Below are positions 52,782-60,464 of a stretch of 64,000 nucleotides of DNA, one piece after another; within the stretch, counting starts at the first letter, position 1, and every line of letters begins with the position of its first letter. The DNA is from Ruegeria arenilitoris (GTDB lineage: Bacteria; Pseudomonadota; Alphaproteobacteria; Rhodobacterales; Rhodobacteraceae), in the NCBI RefSeq assembly GCF_013030985.1, contig NZ_WPYP01000012.1, forward strand, positions 62,001 to 126,000, given 5' to 3'. The notes under the pieces were generated by a model, which made no database searches, was not told where the DNA came from, and saw only the letters and a list, made by a program, of their open reading frames with translations. The translations under genes and the position numbers were made by a program.

Positions 52782-53486
52782 TTGTCTTTGAACATTGAAG
52801 TAGCACCCTTCGCAGCCAGTAGAAATTCGGGCACCCCGCGACGGATTGGCCAGCGATATAACGCTGAAAAATTCCTGCCCGAGGCAGGCAACACCGTTGT
52901 TTGCCATCTTGATTTCAATGCCCCAGCTCACAAGGCGGTGCTGGAGGCGCGCAAGAGAATGATGGCGTTGCCGGAAGCCGGGCGCTTTCTTTTTACCCCT
53001 GCTGAAAGCCTGCACATGACGGTGTTCGAAGGCGTTACCGAAACCCGCCGAACACCGGACACATGGCCCCGCGATCTTGACCGGGATGCCTCTGTAGACA
53101 GCGTTACCGAGGCCATGATCAACCGACTCGCTGATTTTTCCGCTCCCTCTAGTTTTGCTGTACGCGTTTCGGGCTGCGGCCCTACGGGACTTGCGCTCAA
53201 AGGCGCCACCGACGAAGACGAGGTGAAGATGCTGGCCTAGCGTGAGGCGCTGACCGAACCCTTCGCGTATCGGCACGAAAACCATGATGCGTATCAGCAC
53301 CACATGACCTTTGCCTACCCCATCAACTGGCTGCCTGATTCACTGCTGCCGATCTGGGAAGCTGAATTGAGTGTCATCCTTGCAGAACTGGCAGATGCCG
53401 CGCCTGTCATTCCACTCACCTCCCCCGCCTTTTGTCGGTTTGACGACATGACGCGGTTCGAAGAAATCCTTGTCCTGAATAACTGA
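52782..53486 (+). pseudogene. DUF1868 (2H phosphoesterase-like) gene interrupted by an amber codon
   Basis: Reading starts at a TTG at 52782 with GGAG nine bases upstream. One frame runs through RYNAEKFLPEAGNTVVCHLD, LHMTVFEGVTET (first HxT) and KMLA, then a TAG at 53238, and continues without frameshift through REALTEPFAYRHENH, HHMTFAYPINWLP (second HxT) to 53486. The two HxT motifs are those of 2H phosphoesterases, so the stop separates the catalytic halves. The in-frame stop is the only lesion. It is either a recent nonsense mutation or an error; in this genome a suppressor is unlikely. Confidence 0.78.
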
Positions 53487-53535
53487 ACGTCCGGTTCGGC
53501 AGACCGGCTACAAAAGACGACCGTCAACGCCTGCG

Positions 53536-54342
53536 TCAATCAGCTGCCCAAACAGCCAGATGCGCAGGCGCCGGGAACTCCACCGATCCGTCCGAGGCAG
53601 CAAGCTGTCCCAGACGTTTTTCCGCCTCTGCGACCAATGCCTCATACCCGGCATCATCGATCAAATCTGCCAATGTCCAACCGCGAACATCCATTCGAAC
53701 CCATTCGCGGATCGACGCGAATTGCGCGGTGCCGGTGACGGTCGTTACGGCTGCGTTCCGCAATCCCCCTTCCTCGAGCACGCCAACAAGAGACGGCTTG
53801 TGACCCAGGATGAAAGGGGCCCGCAGGGCATTTGCAGCCACCGCTCCGAACAACTCATCTATCAGATCGATCATGCGGGCATATCCGGGAGAGTTGTCGG
53901 CGTCATCCCAGACCGACACCGCAATCCTGCCACCAGACCGTACCACACGCCGCATTTCCTCAAGCGCCCTGCGTCTGTCGTCAAAGAACATCAGCCCGAA
54001 TTGGCAAAGAACAATATCAAAAGAACTGTCCGCGAATGGCAGCGCCTCGGCGCGGCCCTCGGTCCAGTCGATGTCCGGGGCACGCCTGCGCGCCACATCA
54101 AGCATTTCCGGGTTTCGGTCCAGACCAACGATGTGGCCTGCCGGGCCAACCCGTACGAGGGCGTCTCGCGTTGTGGCTCCGGTACCGCAGGCAACATCCA
54201 GCACGGCGTGGCCCGGGCAGATCTTGGCGCGTTCACATAACCGCCCTGCCCATTCACCAAACAGTGCCGGAACAAAGAACTCATCATATATTTGAGCTGC
54301 GGTTTTCGAAACTTGACCCGCAGATGCAGCATCTTTCGACAT
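53536..54342 (-). CDS. UbiE/COQ5-like class I methyltransferase
   Basis: 268 residues with AdoMet motif I AVLDVACGTGATTRDALVRV near residue 46, acidic loop HIVGLDRNPEML, and motif IV FDIVLCQFGLMFFDDRRRAL. It is a Methyltransf_11/25-type small-molecule methyltransferase. It is divergent from the HxlR gene 100 bp away, which suggests regulation by that protein. The substrate is unknown. Confidence 0.85.
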   Translation of the reverse strand: MSKDAASAGQVSKTAAQIYDEFFVPALFGEWAGRLCERAKICPGHAVLDVACGTGATTRDALVRVGPAGHIVGLDRNPEMLDVARRRAPDIDWTEGRAEALPFADSSFDIVLCQFGLMFFDDRRRALEEMRRVVRSGGRIAVSVWDDADNSPGYARMIDLIDELFGAVAANALRAPFILGHKPSLVGVLEEGGLRNAAVTTVTGTAQFASIREWVRMDVRGWTLADLIDDAGYEALVAEAEKRLGQLAASDGSVEFPAPAHLAVWAAD

Positions 54343-54441
54343 GGTTCACCCGCTTTATCCGTTGCGATCGGACCAACAATGACACGCTGCCGTTCTGGGG
54401 GTATAGTTCTAAATCTGTAGCAATGGGACAGGTGGCGCAGG

Positions 54442-55134
54442 ATGAAATCCTATGGCCAATTCTGCCCGGTCGCCAAGGCGGCCGAGCTCTTTTGCGAACG
54501 CTGGAATGCTTTGATCATCCGCGATCTTGCGGCTGGCCCTCGCCGATACTCCGAGTTGAAACGCGGCGTGCCCCTGATGTCGCCGTCGCTTTTGTCTTCC
54601 CGGTTGAAATGGCTCATCGAAGAGGGGGTCGTCGCGCGCCTCGATACCGGCGACAAGCGCCCGGGTTACGTGCTGACCGACGCAGGGCGTGAGTTCGTTC
54701 CGCTGGTCGAGGCTCTTGGCATCTGGGGGCAACGATGGACAAGGCGCCAGCTCAAAGATCATGAGATTGACTTGGGATTGCTGGTCTGGACCCTTGAAAG
54801 CACAACCAATGCCAGTGCTTTCGGTGCAAAACGCTGCCTCATTCGTTTGGAACTGACCGATCAAACCGACGCAAAAAAGTACTGGTGGTTTTTGAACCGC
54901 AATGGCCGGTGTGAGCTGTGCGTCGAGGACCCCGGAGGCGACGTCAATCTGTATCTGGCCTGTACGCTGCCCGACGCCATCTACATCGTCAGGGGCGATA
55001 TCGCCCCATCCAAGGCAATAGACACGCAAAAGCTGGAAGTTCTTGGGGACGCTTGGGCAAAGCGGGCCTTCACCAAATGGCTCAATCTCAGCCCGCTGAC
55101 GACCGTTGAATCGTGCCGTCCGGCCGACTGCTGA
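54442..55134 (+). CDS. HxlR-type winged-helix regulator with extra C-terminal domain
   Basis: 230 residues. The first 95 form an HxlR/MarR-like winged helix (CPVAKAAELFCERWNALIIR; RRYSELKRGVPLMSPSLLSS; PPGYVLTDAGREFVPLVEAL-type wing). Residues about 105-225 form a second, alpha/beta SCP2-like domain seen in some HxlR proteins (LGLLVWTLESTTNAS; WWFLNRNGRCELCVEDPGGD). A C-terminal extension suggests ligand binding. Likely represses the divergent methyltransferase. Confidence 0.82.
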   Translation: MKSYGQFCPVAKAAELFCERWNALIIRDLAAGPRRYSELKRGVPLMSPSLLSSRLKWLIEEGVVARLDTGDKRPGYVLTDAGREFVPLVEALGIWGQRWTRRQLKDHEIDLGLLVWTLESTTNASAFGAKRCLIRLELTDQTDAKKYWWFLNRNGRCELCVEDPGGDVNLYLACTLPDAIYIVRGDIAPSKAIDTQKLEVLGDAWAKRAFTKWLNLSPLTTVESCRPADC

Positions 55135-55182
55135 GTTTCCAAGCTGACGCTGCCGAAACTGTGACAGCTTCAGGGGTTGTGG

Positions 55183-55404
55183 TCAGTCCATGCGCAGATC
55201 CACATATGCGCCGCAATCGCCAACATCGAGCGACATTCGGGCATCAAGTGTCGCAGCCATAGGACGCGTGGCCTCTGCGAACTCGGTCGGAAAGGCCAGG
55301 CGTGTCCGGAACTTGGTGGCCATGTTGTCCGTGACCAGCGGATGAAGCCTGATCGAATACCCGGCGTCACCTTCAGTGTCATGGAAAACAAACGATGCTG
55401 CCAT
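55183..55404 (-). CDS. Possible small conserved protein
   Basis: 73 residues from an ATG at 55404, reading AASFVFHDTEGDAGYSIRLH and LDVGDCGAYVDLRMD. The sequence looks protein-like (acidic, with strands and a helix) but no ribosome-binding site or known motif is seen. It is in the 430-bp gap between the HxlR gene and the queC promoter, on the other strand. It could be real or a remnant. Confidence 0.35.
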   Translation of the reverse strand: MAASFVFHDTEGDAGYSIRLHPLVTDNMATKFRTRLAFPTEFAEATRPMAATLDARMSLDVGDCGAYVDLRMD

Positions 55405-55488
55405 GCTGAAACCGGGGCAAGCGCAAGAAGGCACGCGCCCTGCCCTGTCGTGCGGATGACGTACAGGGCAACATTGCGCAAATGTGAC

Positions 55489-55515
55489 TTGGCACGCCCG
55501 GTTCCCGGGTATAAC
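55489..55515 (+). promoter_or_regulatory. Predicted queC promoter
   Basis: TTGGCA at 55489-55494 and TATAAC at 55510-55515, separated by 15 bp, just upstream of the riboswitch. Transcription would start close to base 55522, at the beginning of the aptamer. Spacing is slightly short, so moderate confidence. Confidence 0.45.
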
Positions 55516-55524
55516 AGGATGCAT

Positions 55525-55560
55525 CCCGGTCGCAGCCTACCCGGGTAACAAAACAAGGGT
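55525..55560 (+). promoter_or_regulatory. preQ1-I riboswitch controlling queC
   Basis: P1 stem CCCGG (55525-55529) pairs with CCGGG (55541-55545). The loop TCGCAGCCTAC carries CCT, which can pair with AGG at 55556-55558 in the A-rich tail (TAACAAAACAAGGG), forming the H-type pseudoknot. That AGGG is also the ribosome-binding site of queC, 8 bases before its ATG, so preQ1 binding should hide it. This matches the preQ1-I class (type 2) layout closely and sits before the queuosine biosynthesis genes. Confidence 0.85.
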
Positions 55561-55567
55561 TCAAAAC

Positions 55568-56269
55568 ATGAAAACGATCGTAATCTGCTCGGGCGGGCTG
55601 GATTCGGTGTCGCTGGCACATATGGTTGCGCGCGATCACCAGCTGACGGGCTTGATTTCCTTTGACTATGGCCAGCGTCATCGCAAAGAGCTGGACTATG
55701 CCGCACTCTGCGCGCAGCGGCTGGGTGTGCCCCATGACATCATCGACCTGCGCTCGGTCGGGGCGGTACTGACCGGATCGGCGCTGACCGACGATGTGGA
55801 CGTGCCCGACGGGCATTATGCCGAGAACAGTATGCGCGTGACCGTGGTGCCCAACCGAAACGCGATCATGCTGACCGTGGCCTTTGGGGCCGCCGCAGCA
55901 CGCGGGGCAGATGCAGTGGCGACGGCGGTGCATGGCGGGGATCACTTTATCTACCCCGACTGCCGCCCAACCTTCACGCAGGCCTTCGAGACGATGCAGA
56001 AACACGCGCTGGACGGCTATGCGGATGTGTCGCTGTTCACGCCGTTTGTCCATCGCAGCAAGGCCGACATCGTGACCGAAGGCGCGCGTGTGGATACAAC
56101 TTTTGCGCAAACCTGGTCCTGCTACAAGGGCGGCGAACTTCACTGCGGGCGCTGCGGTACCTGCGTTGAACGGCGTGAGGCATTCCATCTGGCCGGTGTC
56201 GCAGACCCGACCACCTATGAAGATCCCGATTTCTGGGTCGCAGCGACGGCGCAGAAGGAAACTGCCTGA
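55568..56269 (+). CDS. queC: 7-cyano-7-deazaguanine synthase QueC
   Basis: 233 residues from the ATG at 55568. The PP-loop ATP site is ICSGGLDSVSLAHM near residue 7, and the C-terminal zinc site is formed by cysteines in CYKGGELHCGRCGTCVERRE. QueC turns 7-carboxy-7-deazaguanine and ammonia into preQ0 at the cost of ATP. It starts the queC-queD-queE-queF run, each gene overlapping or nearly touching the next, behind a preQ1 riboswitch. Confidence 0.96.
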   Translation: MKTIVICSGGLDSVSLAHMVARDHQLTGLISFDYGQRHRKELDYAALCAQRLGVPHDIIDLRSVGAVLTGSALTDDVDVPDGHYAENSMRVTVVPNRNAIMLTVAFGAAAARGADAVATAVHGGDHFIYPDCRPTFTQAFETMQKHALDGYADVSLFTPFVHRSKADIVTEGARVDTTFAQTWSCYKGGELHCGRCGTCVERREAFHLAGVADPTTYEDPDFWVAATAQKETA

Positions 56270-56622
56270 TGTACCGGATTACCAAAGAGTTCCATTTCTC
56301 CGCCTCGCACCAATTGACCCATTTGCCCGATGACCACCAATGCGCGCGGATGCACGGGCACAACTATATTGTCGAGGTCGAGCTGGCCGCGCCCGAGCTG
56401 AACGCCGACGGGTTCGTGCGCGACTATGGCGAGTTGAAACCTCTCAAGACTTATATCGACGAAACCTTCGATCATCGCCACCTGAACGACGTGATGAACA
56501 TTCTGACCACGGCCGAGAACATGGCGCGTCATTTCTTTGACTGGTGCGCCGCGCGCTGGCCGGAAACCACCGCCGTAAGGGTCAGCGAAACGCCAAAGAC
56601 ATGGGCCGAGTACCGCCCATGA
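56269..56622 (+). CDS. queD: 6-carboxy-5,6,7,8-tetrahydropterin synthase QueD
   Basis: 117 residues; ATG overlaps the queC stop. The zinc-binding histidines lie in [10 protein letters not shown] and [13 protein letters not shown]; the FDHRHLND block is typical. QueD converts 7,8-dihydroneopterin triphosphate into 6-carboxytetrahydropterin. The short length is normal for this family. Confidence 0.95.
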   Translation: MYRITKEFHFSASHQLTHLPDDHQCARMHGHNYIVEVELAAPELNADGFVRDYGELKPLKTYIDETFDHRHLNDVMNILTTAENMARHFFDWCAARWPETTAVRVSETPKTWAEYRP

Positions 56623-57329
56623 CCCGCCTGCGCATTTCCGAGATTTTCGGCCCCACGATTCAGGGCGAAGGCGCGCTGATCGGAGAGCCGACCGTGTTCG
56701 TGCGCACCGGTGGTTGTGACTATCGTTGCAGCTGGTGCGATAGCCTGCACGCGGTCGACACCGCCTATCGTCACGATTGGGCCGCGATGTCCACGGATGC
56801 GGTCTGGGACCGGGTGCACGCCTTGTCGGGCGGGCGGCCTCTGACCGTGTCGCTGTCCGGGGGCAACCCGGTCATTCAGGACTTTGCCCCGCTGATCGCG
56901 CGTGGCCGGGCCAAAGGGTATCGGTTTGCCTGCGAAACTCAGGGCTCGATCGCAAAGCCATGGTTCGGCGAACTGGACACGCTGGTCCTCAGCCCGAAGC
57001 CGCCGTCGAGCGGTGAAGACGTGGACTGGAACGCCTTCGCGGCCTGTATCGAGGCCGCGCAGGATGGCCCGAAGGTGGTGATGAAAATCGTGATCTTCGA
57101 TGAGGCCGATTATAACTGGGCCCGCGCCGTGGCTGACCGCTATCCGGCGCTGCCGCTTTATCTGCAACCAGGCAATGCCGTGGTCGATCCCGACCTGCCG
57201 GTCGATCCGCAAACCCTGTCGGACCGGTTGCTGTGGCTGGTGGAAAAGGTGACCGCCGATGGCTGGTTCACGCCACGGGTCCTGCCGCAACTGCACGTCC
57301 TGTTATGGGGCAACAAACGCGGGGTCTGA
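56619..57329 (+). CDS. queE: 7-carboxy-7-deazaguanine synthase QueE
   Basis: 236 residues from the ATG at 56619 overlapping the queD stop (ATGA). A radical-SAM Fe-S motif C33-x3-C37-x2-C40 in [14 protein letters not shown] is present, after [20 protein letters not shown]. QueE forms the 7-deazapurine ring from QueD's product using AdoMet radical chemistry. It is followed 15 bp later by queF. Confidence 0.95.
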   Translation: MTRLRISEIFGPTIQGEGALIGEPTVFVRTGGCDYRCSWCDSLHAVDTAYRHDWAAMSTDAVWDRVHALSGGRPLTVSLSGGNPVIQDFAPLIARGRAKGYRFACETQGSIAKPWFGELDTLVLSPKPPSSGEDVDWNAFAACIEAAQDGPKVVMKIVIFDEADYNWARAVADRYPALPLYLQPGNAVVDPDLPVDPQTLSDRLLWLVEKVTADGWFTPRVLPQLHVLLWGNKRGV

Positions 57330-57347
57330 CCCCGAAAGGAGCACATG

Positions 57348-57809
57348 ATGGAAACCATTTACAGCGACCTGACCCAGCTGGGCGGGAAGACCGAACTGCC
57401 GGCCTCGCCCGAGCAGGCAGAGCTTGAGCGGGTGCAGAACCCGCAGGCCGATATCGATTATTGCGTGCGCTTCACCGCGCCCGAGTTCACCTCGCTCTGC
57501 CCGATGACCGGACAGCCGGATTTTGCCCATCTGGTGATCGACTATGTGCCGGGCGATTGGCTGGTGGAATCGAAATCCCTGAAACTGTTTCTGGGATCAT
57601 TCCGCAACCATGGCGCGTTTCATGAGGATTGCACCGTGTCCATCGCCCGCCGTCTGGTCGAGTTCCTGGACCCGCGGTGGCTGCGCATTGGTGGCTACTG
57701 GTATCCGCGCGGTGGTATTCCCATTGATGTCTTCTGGCAAACCGGCGCCACACCCGATCACGTCTGGATTCCCGATCAGGGCGTGCCGCCCTATCGCGGG
57801 CGTGGATAG
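57348..57809 (+). CDS. queF: NADPH-dependent 7-cyano-7-deazaguanine reductase QueF
   Basis: About 153 residues from the second of two adjacent ATGs, the one better spaced from AGGAG. The catalytic cysteine is C51 with D58 ([13 protein letters not shown]); the QueF motif [20 protein letters not shown] follows. It is the short, YkvM-type enzyme that reduces preQ0 to preQ1, the riboswitch ligand, closing the loop. Last gene of the operon. Confidence 0.95.
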   Translation: METIYSDLTQLGGKTELPASPEQAELERVQNPQADIDYCVRFTAPEFTSLCPMTGQPDFAHLVIDYVPGDWLVESKSLKLFLGSFRNHGAFHEDCTVSIARRLVEFLDPRWLRIGGYWYPRGGIPIDVFWQTGATPDHVWIPDQGVPPYRGRG

Positions 57810-57823
57810 GTAATTAAAAAACC

Positions 57824-57865
57824 CAGAGCGGAGGTGCGCCCAAGGCGCATCGCCGCACGGCTCTG
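57824..57865 (+). terminator. Nested hairpin after queF
   Basis: CAGAGC ... GCTCTG encloses GTGCGCC-CAA-GGCGCAT, forming a nested stem. It lies 14 bp after queF. There is no following T-tract, so it may act as a transcription-end structure but is not a textbook terminator. Confidence 0.45.
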
Positions 57866-57866
57866 C

Positions 57867-58055
57867 TCAGCCCGATACAGTTTGATCAAACAGCGTGGCG
57901 TTGCGCGGCATCAAAAAACCGATTGTTCCAGTCGCATCTGGCAACCGTTTGTGCCGCCACATCTCTCGATGGTTGTGCATTTGCATCACTGAAAGACGAT
58001 AAGCCGAGGAAGCACTCAAACTGAGATTGACGAAACGGAACAACATATTAGACAT
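57867..58055 (-). CDS. Possible small protein opposite speD
   Basis: 62 residues (SNMLFRFVNLSLSASSAYRL; DATGTIGFLMPRNATLFDQT). An amphipathic helical start followed by a short tail gives a protein-like appearance, resembling small membrane-associated proteins of Rhodobacterales, but I do not recognise it. No confident ribosome-binding site. The gap between queF and speD otherwise holds nothing clear. Confidence 0.35.
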   Translation of the reverse strand: MSNMLFRFVNLSLSASSAYRLSVMQMHNHREMWRHKRLPDATGTIGFLMPRNATLFDQTVSG

Positions 58056-58091
58056 GGCTCAATAGTTTGAGTTTTGGGGCGCTGGTTTTTT

Positions 58092-58481
58092 ATGGACGGT
58101 TCTTCGTCTTCTTTGGGTACACACCTTATAGCAGATTTTTTCGACGCAAGTGCGCTTTATGATCCCGTTCCCGCCGAAGATGCCCTGAGACGTGCCGCGA
58201 TTGCTGCCAAAGCGCATGTTCTGGGTGTGAATACCCATGATTTTGGGCAGCGGGCGGGGTTCACCGGGGTCGCGCTGCTGGCCGAGTCGCATATCTCGGT
58301 CCACACCTGGCCCGAACATGGATATGCCGCCATCGATATCTTCATGTGCGGCGATGCCAAACCACAGCTCAGTCTGGACGTTCTGAAATCCTATTTCCGC
58401 CCGCAACGCGTCAACGTGCAGTCCATACGCCGTGGCCTGATTGGTCACGCGACACCCCGGCTCGCCGTGGCGGGCTTCTGA
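58092..58481 (+). CDS. speD: S-adenosylmethionine decarboxylase SpeD
   Basis: About 129 residues from the ATG at 58092. It is the prokaryotic type-1 pyruvoyl enzyme: the cleavage site is E65-S66 in ESHISVHTWPE, giving a pyruvoyl group on S66, with H71 and C86 (DIFMCGD) at the active-site positions. It makes decarboxylated AdoMet, the aminopropyl donor for spermidine synthases, consistent with the membrane aminopropyltransferase 2 kb downstream. Starts 7 bp before the rhomboid-GNAT gene ends a tight run. Confidence 0.9.
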   Translation: MDGSSSSLGTHLIADFFDASALYDPVPAEDALRRAAIAAKAHVLGVNTHDFGQRAGFTGVALLAESHISVHTWPEHGYAAIDIFMCGDAKPQLSLDVLKSYFRPQRVNVQSIRRGLIGHATPRLAVAGF

Positions 58482-58488
58482 AAGGCGA

Positions 58489-59790
58489 ATGGAAGAGCTG
58501 CGCAGATGCCCGGTTACGATAGGCCTCATACTCAGCGCGATTGCGGGATATGCTTTGCTGGGTCCGGTCCGGTATTCCGGGCCAATCGAAACTTTCCCGG
58601 ATCATCTGCTGTTCACGTTTCGGCACGGCAATCTGAGCCACCTGACCCTCAATTGCCTGCTGATCCTAGTTGGCGGCAGCTTTACCGAACCCGTTCTGGG
58701 CTGGCTCCGCACATTGGGCCTTGTCGCCCTGTTCGCCTTGGCCGGAACAACCGCCGAGTTGGTGCTGGCCGGACCGGGGTTTGTCGGCCTGTCCGGTGTT
58801 GCCTACGGTCTGGTTTCCTATGGCCTGATCGTCGCAAGCCCGCCGGAACGGCGCGGCTGGACGCTGGCCTTGATCTGCATCGTTCTGGGGGCCGAGTGGT
58901 TGTTCCTGCACCCTCAGATCGCCGTTTTCACCCACATCACAAGCGCCTTGATCGGCGGAGGACTGGCCATGTTTAGCGCCCTTTTCGGCTCGAGTGGGCC
59001 AAAGCTCAAACCTATGGAATGGCGGCATGTGTCTCCGGCCATCCAGATCATCGCACAGACCGATGAGGATGACGCGACCGAAGCTGAAAGCAAGTTTCTG
59101 GAAGAGGGAACGGACAACATGTTCGTCCTACAGGAAAAGGGCAACGTGCTTGGGCTGATCGGCTATAGCCTGGACGAAGATGTGCCGGACGTCGCGTGGC
59201 TGTCCTGGACCTATCTGGATCAGGCCCATACCGGCAAGGGTCTGGGCGCGCTGATGCTGAACGACCTGCTGGGAAAGCTGGCGCAGCTGCAAGTGCGCAA
59301 GATTTTCATCGAAACCAGCGACTATGAAGAGTTCGGCAAGAAACTCTACGCCGCCGCACATAAACTCTATGAAGAGTTCGGTGCCTCCGTCGAATTGACC
59401 GTACCCGGGTACCATGGCCCGAACGAAGCCAAGATCGTCTATGGGCTGGAGAACCCCGAGGCATCTGAGACGCCGCGCATAGAGCCGTCTCCGAATACCG
59501 GCCTGTCGATCTTCGAGATCCACAAAGCCCCCGAAACCGACGATGTGGCGGGCCTGCGCTGGCGCGAAACCAACGCCGGGCTCAGCGGGCTGGAGCAACA
59601 GCTGTCGCTGGCGCGCAGTCAGAAATACCGCATGGCCGTTCTGGCCATCCCATCCGACCTGTCCGACGCCAATGCAGCCGACCTGCAAGCGCAGGGCCTG
59701 CAAAAATGCGGTGAACTCAAAGAGTTCTACGGCAAGGACCTGCATCAGGTCTGGTGGAGCAGTGATTCAGGAACAACCAAAAATACATAG
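58489..59790 (+). CDS. Rhomboid protease fused to a GNAT acetyltransferase
   Basis: 433 residues from the ATG at 58489, 7 bp after speD. Residues 1 to about 170 form six hydrophobic helices with a rhomboid active site: FRHGNLSHLTLNCLLILVGG, catalytic S102 in GLSGVAYG and H149 in FTHITSALIGGG. Residues about 190-320 are a GNAT domain: NMFVLQEKGNVLGLIGYSLD and AHTGKGLGALMLNDLLGKLA (acetyl-CoA loop near residue 247). About 100 further residues (SIFEIHKAPETDDVAGLRWR) match no domain I know. Membrane protease and acyl-transfer domains on one chain is a rare arrangement; its place between speD and an aminopropyltransferase suggests acetylation of a polyamine product, which is inference. Confidence 0.8.
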   Translation: MEELRRCPVTIGLILSAIAGYALLGPVRYSGPIETFPDHLLFTFRHGNLSHLTLNCLLILVGGSFTEPVLGWLRTLGLVALFALAGTTAELVLAGPGFVGLSGVAYGLVSYGLIVASPPERRGWTLALICIVLGAEWLFLHPQIAVFTHITSALIGGGLAMFSALFGSSGPKLKPMEWRHVSPAIQIIAQTDEDDATEAESKFLEEGTDNMFVLQEKGNVLGLIGYSLDEDVPDVAWLSWTYLDQAHTGKGLGALMLNDLLGKLAQLQVRKIFIETSDYEEFGKKLYAAAHKLYEEFGASVELTVPGYHGPNEAKIVYGLENPEASETPRIEPSPNTGLSIFEIHKAPETDDVAGLRWRETNAGLSGLEQQLSLARSQKYRMAVLAIPSDLSDANAADLQAQGLQKCGELKEFYGKDLHQVWWSSDSGTTKNT

Positions 59791-59799
59791 GAGCATTCA

Positions 59800-60387
59800 A
59801 TGTTTGGTAATCTGAAAACGATCGTCATTGTCGGCGTTCTGGGCTTTGCGGCCTATTCGATCTTTTTGTCCCCGAAATCGGAACAGACCGCTGATCTCGG
59901 GCAGGTTCTGGACCGCACGGAATTCGCCATCATCCAATACCAAGAGTATCTGGACGCCAACAGCATCGCCGAAGCCTCGGACGAGCAGGTCGATGAATTC
60001 ACGGACTATCTGACGCAGGTAATGAATACGGAACCGCGTTTTTACGACGAGCCTCTGGGTCTGGATATTCTGTCCGACGCCAAATTCTCGGGCTATGCCG
60101 ACCCGAACGCAAACGGTATTCGTGATTCCGGTGAAGGAGAGATATTCACCATCGAGATCGACGAGGCCAACAACCGCCTGATCGCCACCGACACCACCGG
60201 TCAATCCGCTGGACTGCGATTCTCGGGCGCAGGATTCCTGGCCGGCGCGCTGATTGGCAACCTGATCGGCCGCCAGCGTTCGGCCGGCATCTCCGCCGCC
60301 AGCTTCAACAACCGGACCGTGACCCCGCGCACCAGCTATTCGGCCCCGCGCAGCGCCCGCTCGGGCGGATTGCGCACAGGTAAATAA
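59800..60387 (+). CDS. Small membrane-anchored protein of the speD cluster
   Basis: 195 residues, 9 bp after the rhomboid-GNAT gene. An N-terminal hydrophobic anchor (NLKTIVIVGVLGFAAYSIFL) is followed by a soluble, acidic stretch with an EF-hand-like DPNANGIRDSGEGEIFTIEI (calcium-binding pattern), a second glycine-rich hydrophobic segment (AGFLAGALIGNLIGRQRSAG), and an Arg/Ser-rich tail. No domain is recognised. It probably faces the periplasm from the inner membrane, where it could work with the two membrane enzymes around it. Confidence 0.72.
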   Translation: MFGNLKTIVIVGVLGFAAYSIFLSPKSEQTADLGQVLDRTEFAIIQYQEYLDANSIAEASDEQVDEFTDYLTQVMNTEPRFYDEPLGLDILSDAKFSGYADPNANGIRDSGEGEIFTIEIDEANNRLIATDTTGQSAGLRFSGAGFLAGALIGNLIGRQRSAGISAASFNNRTVTPRTSYSAPRSARSGGLRTGK

Positions 60388-60416
60388 GCACCGCGCAGAC
60401 ATCACACCCCAACAGG

Positions 60417-60445
60417 GCCCGGCGCATCAATCGTGCCGGGCTTTC
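60417..60445 (+). terminator. Hairpin before the membrane aminopropyltransferase
   Basis: GCCCGGC, an 11-nt loop, GCCGGGC followed by TTT. It lies 30 bp after the anchored protein and 20 bp before the aminopropyltransferase, so it may separate or attenuate expression of the latter. Confidence 0.5.
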
Positions 60446-60464
60446 CAGTTTCTCGGATATTTGC

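Noticed and set aside
58074-58091. Upstream ATG for speD six codons earlier
   Set aside because: The sequence before 58092 does not match SpeD N-termini; the ATG at 58092 is preferred.
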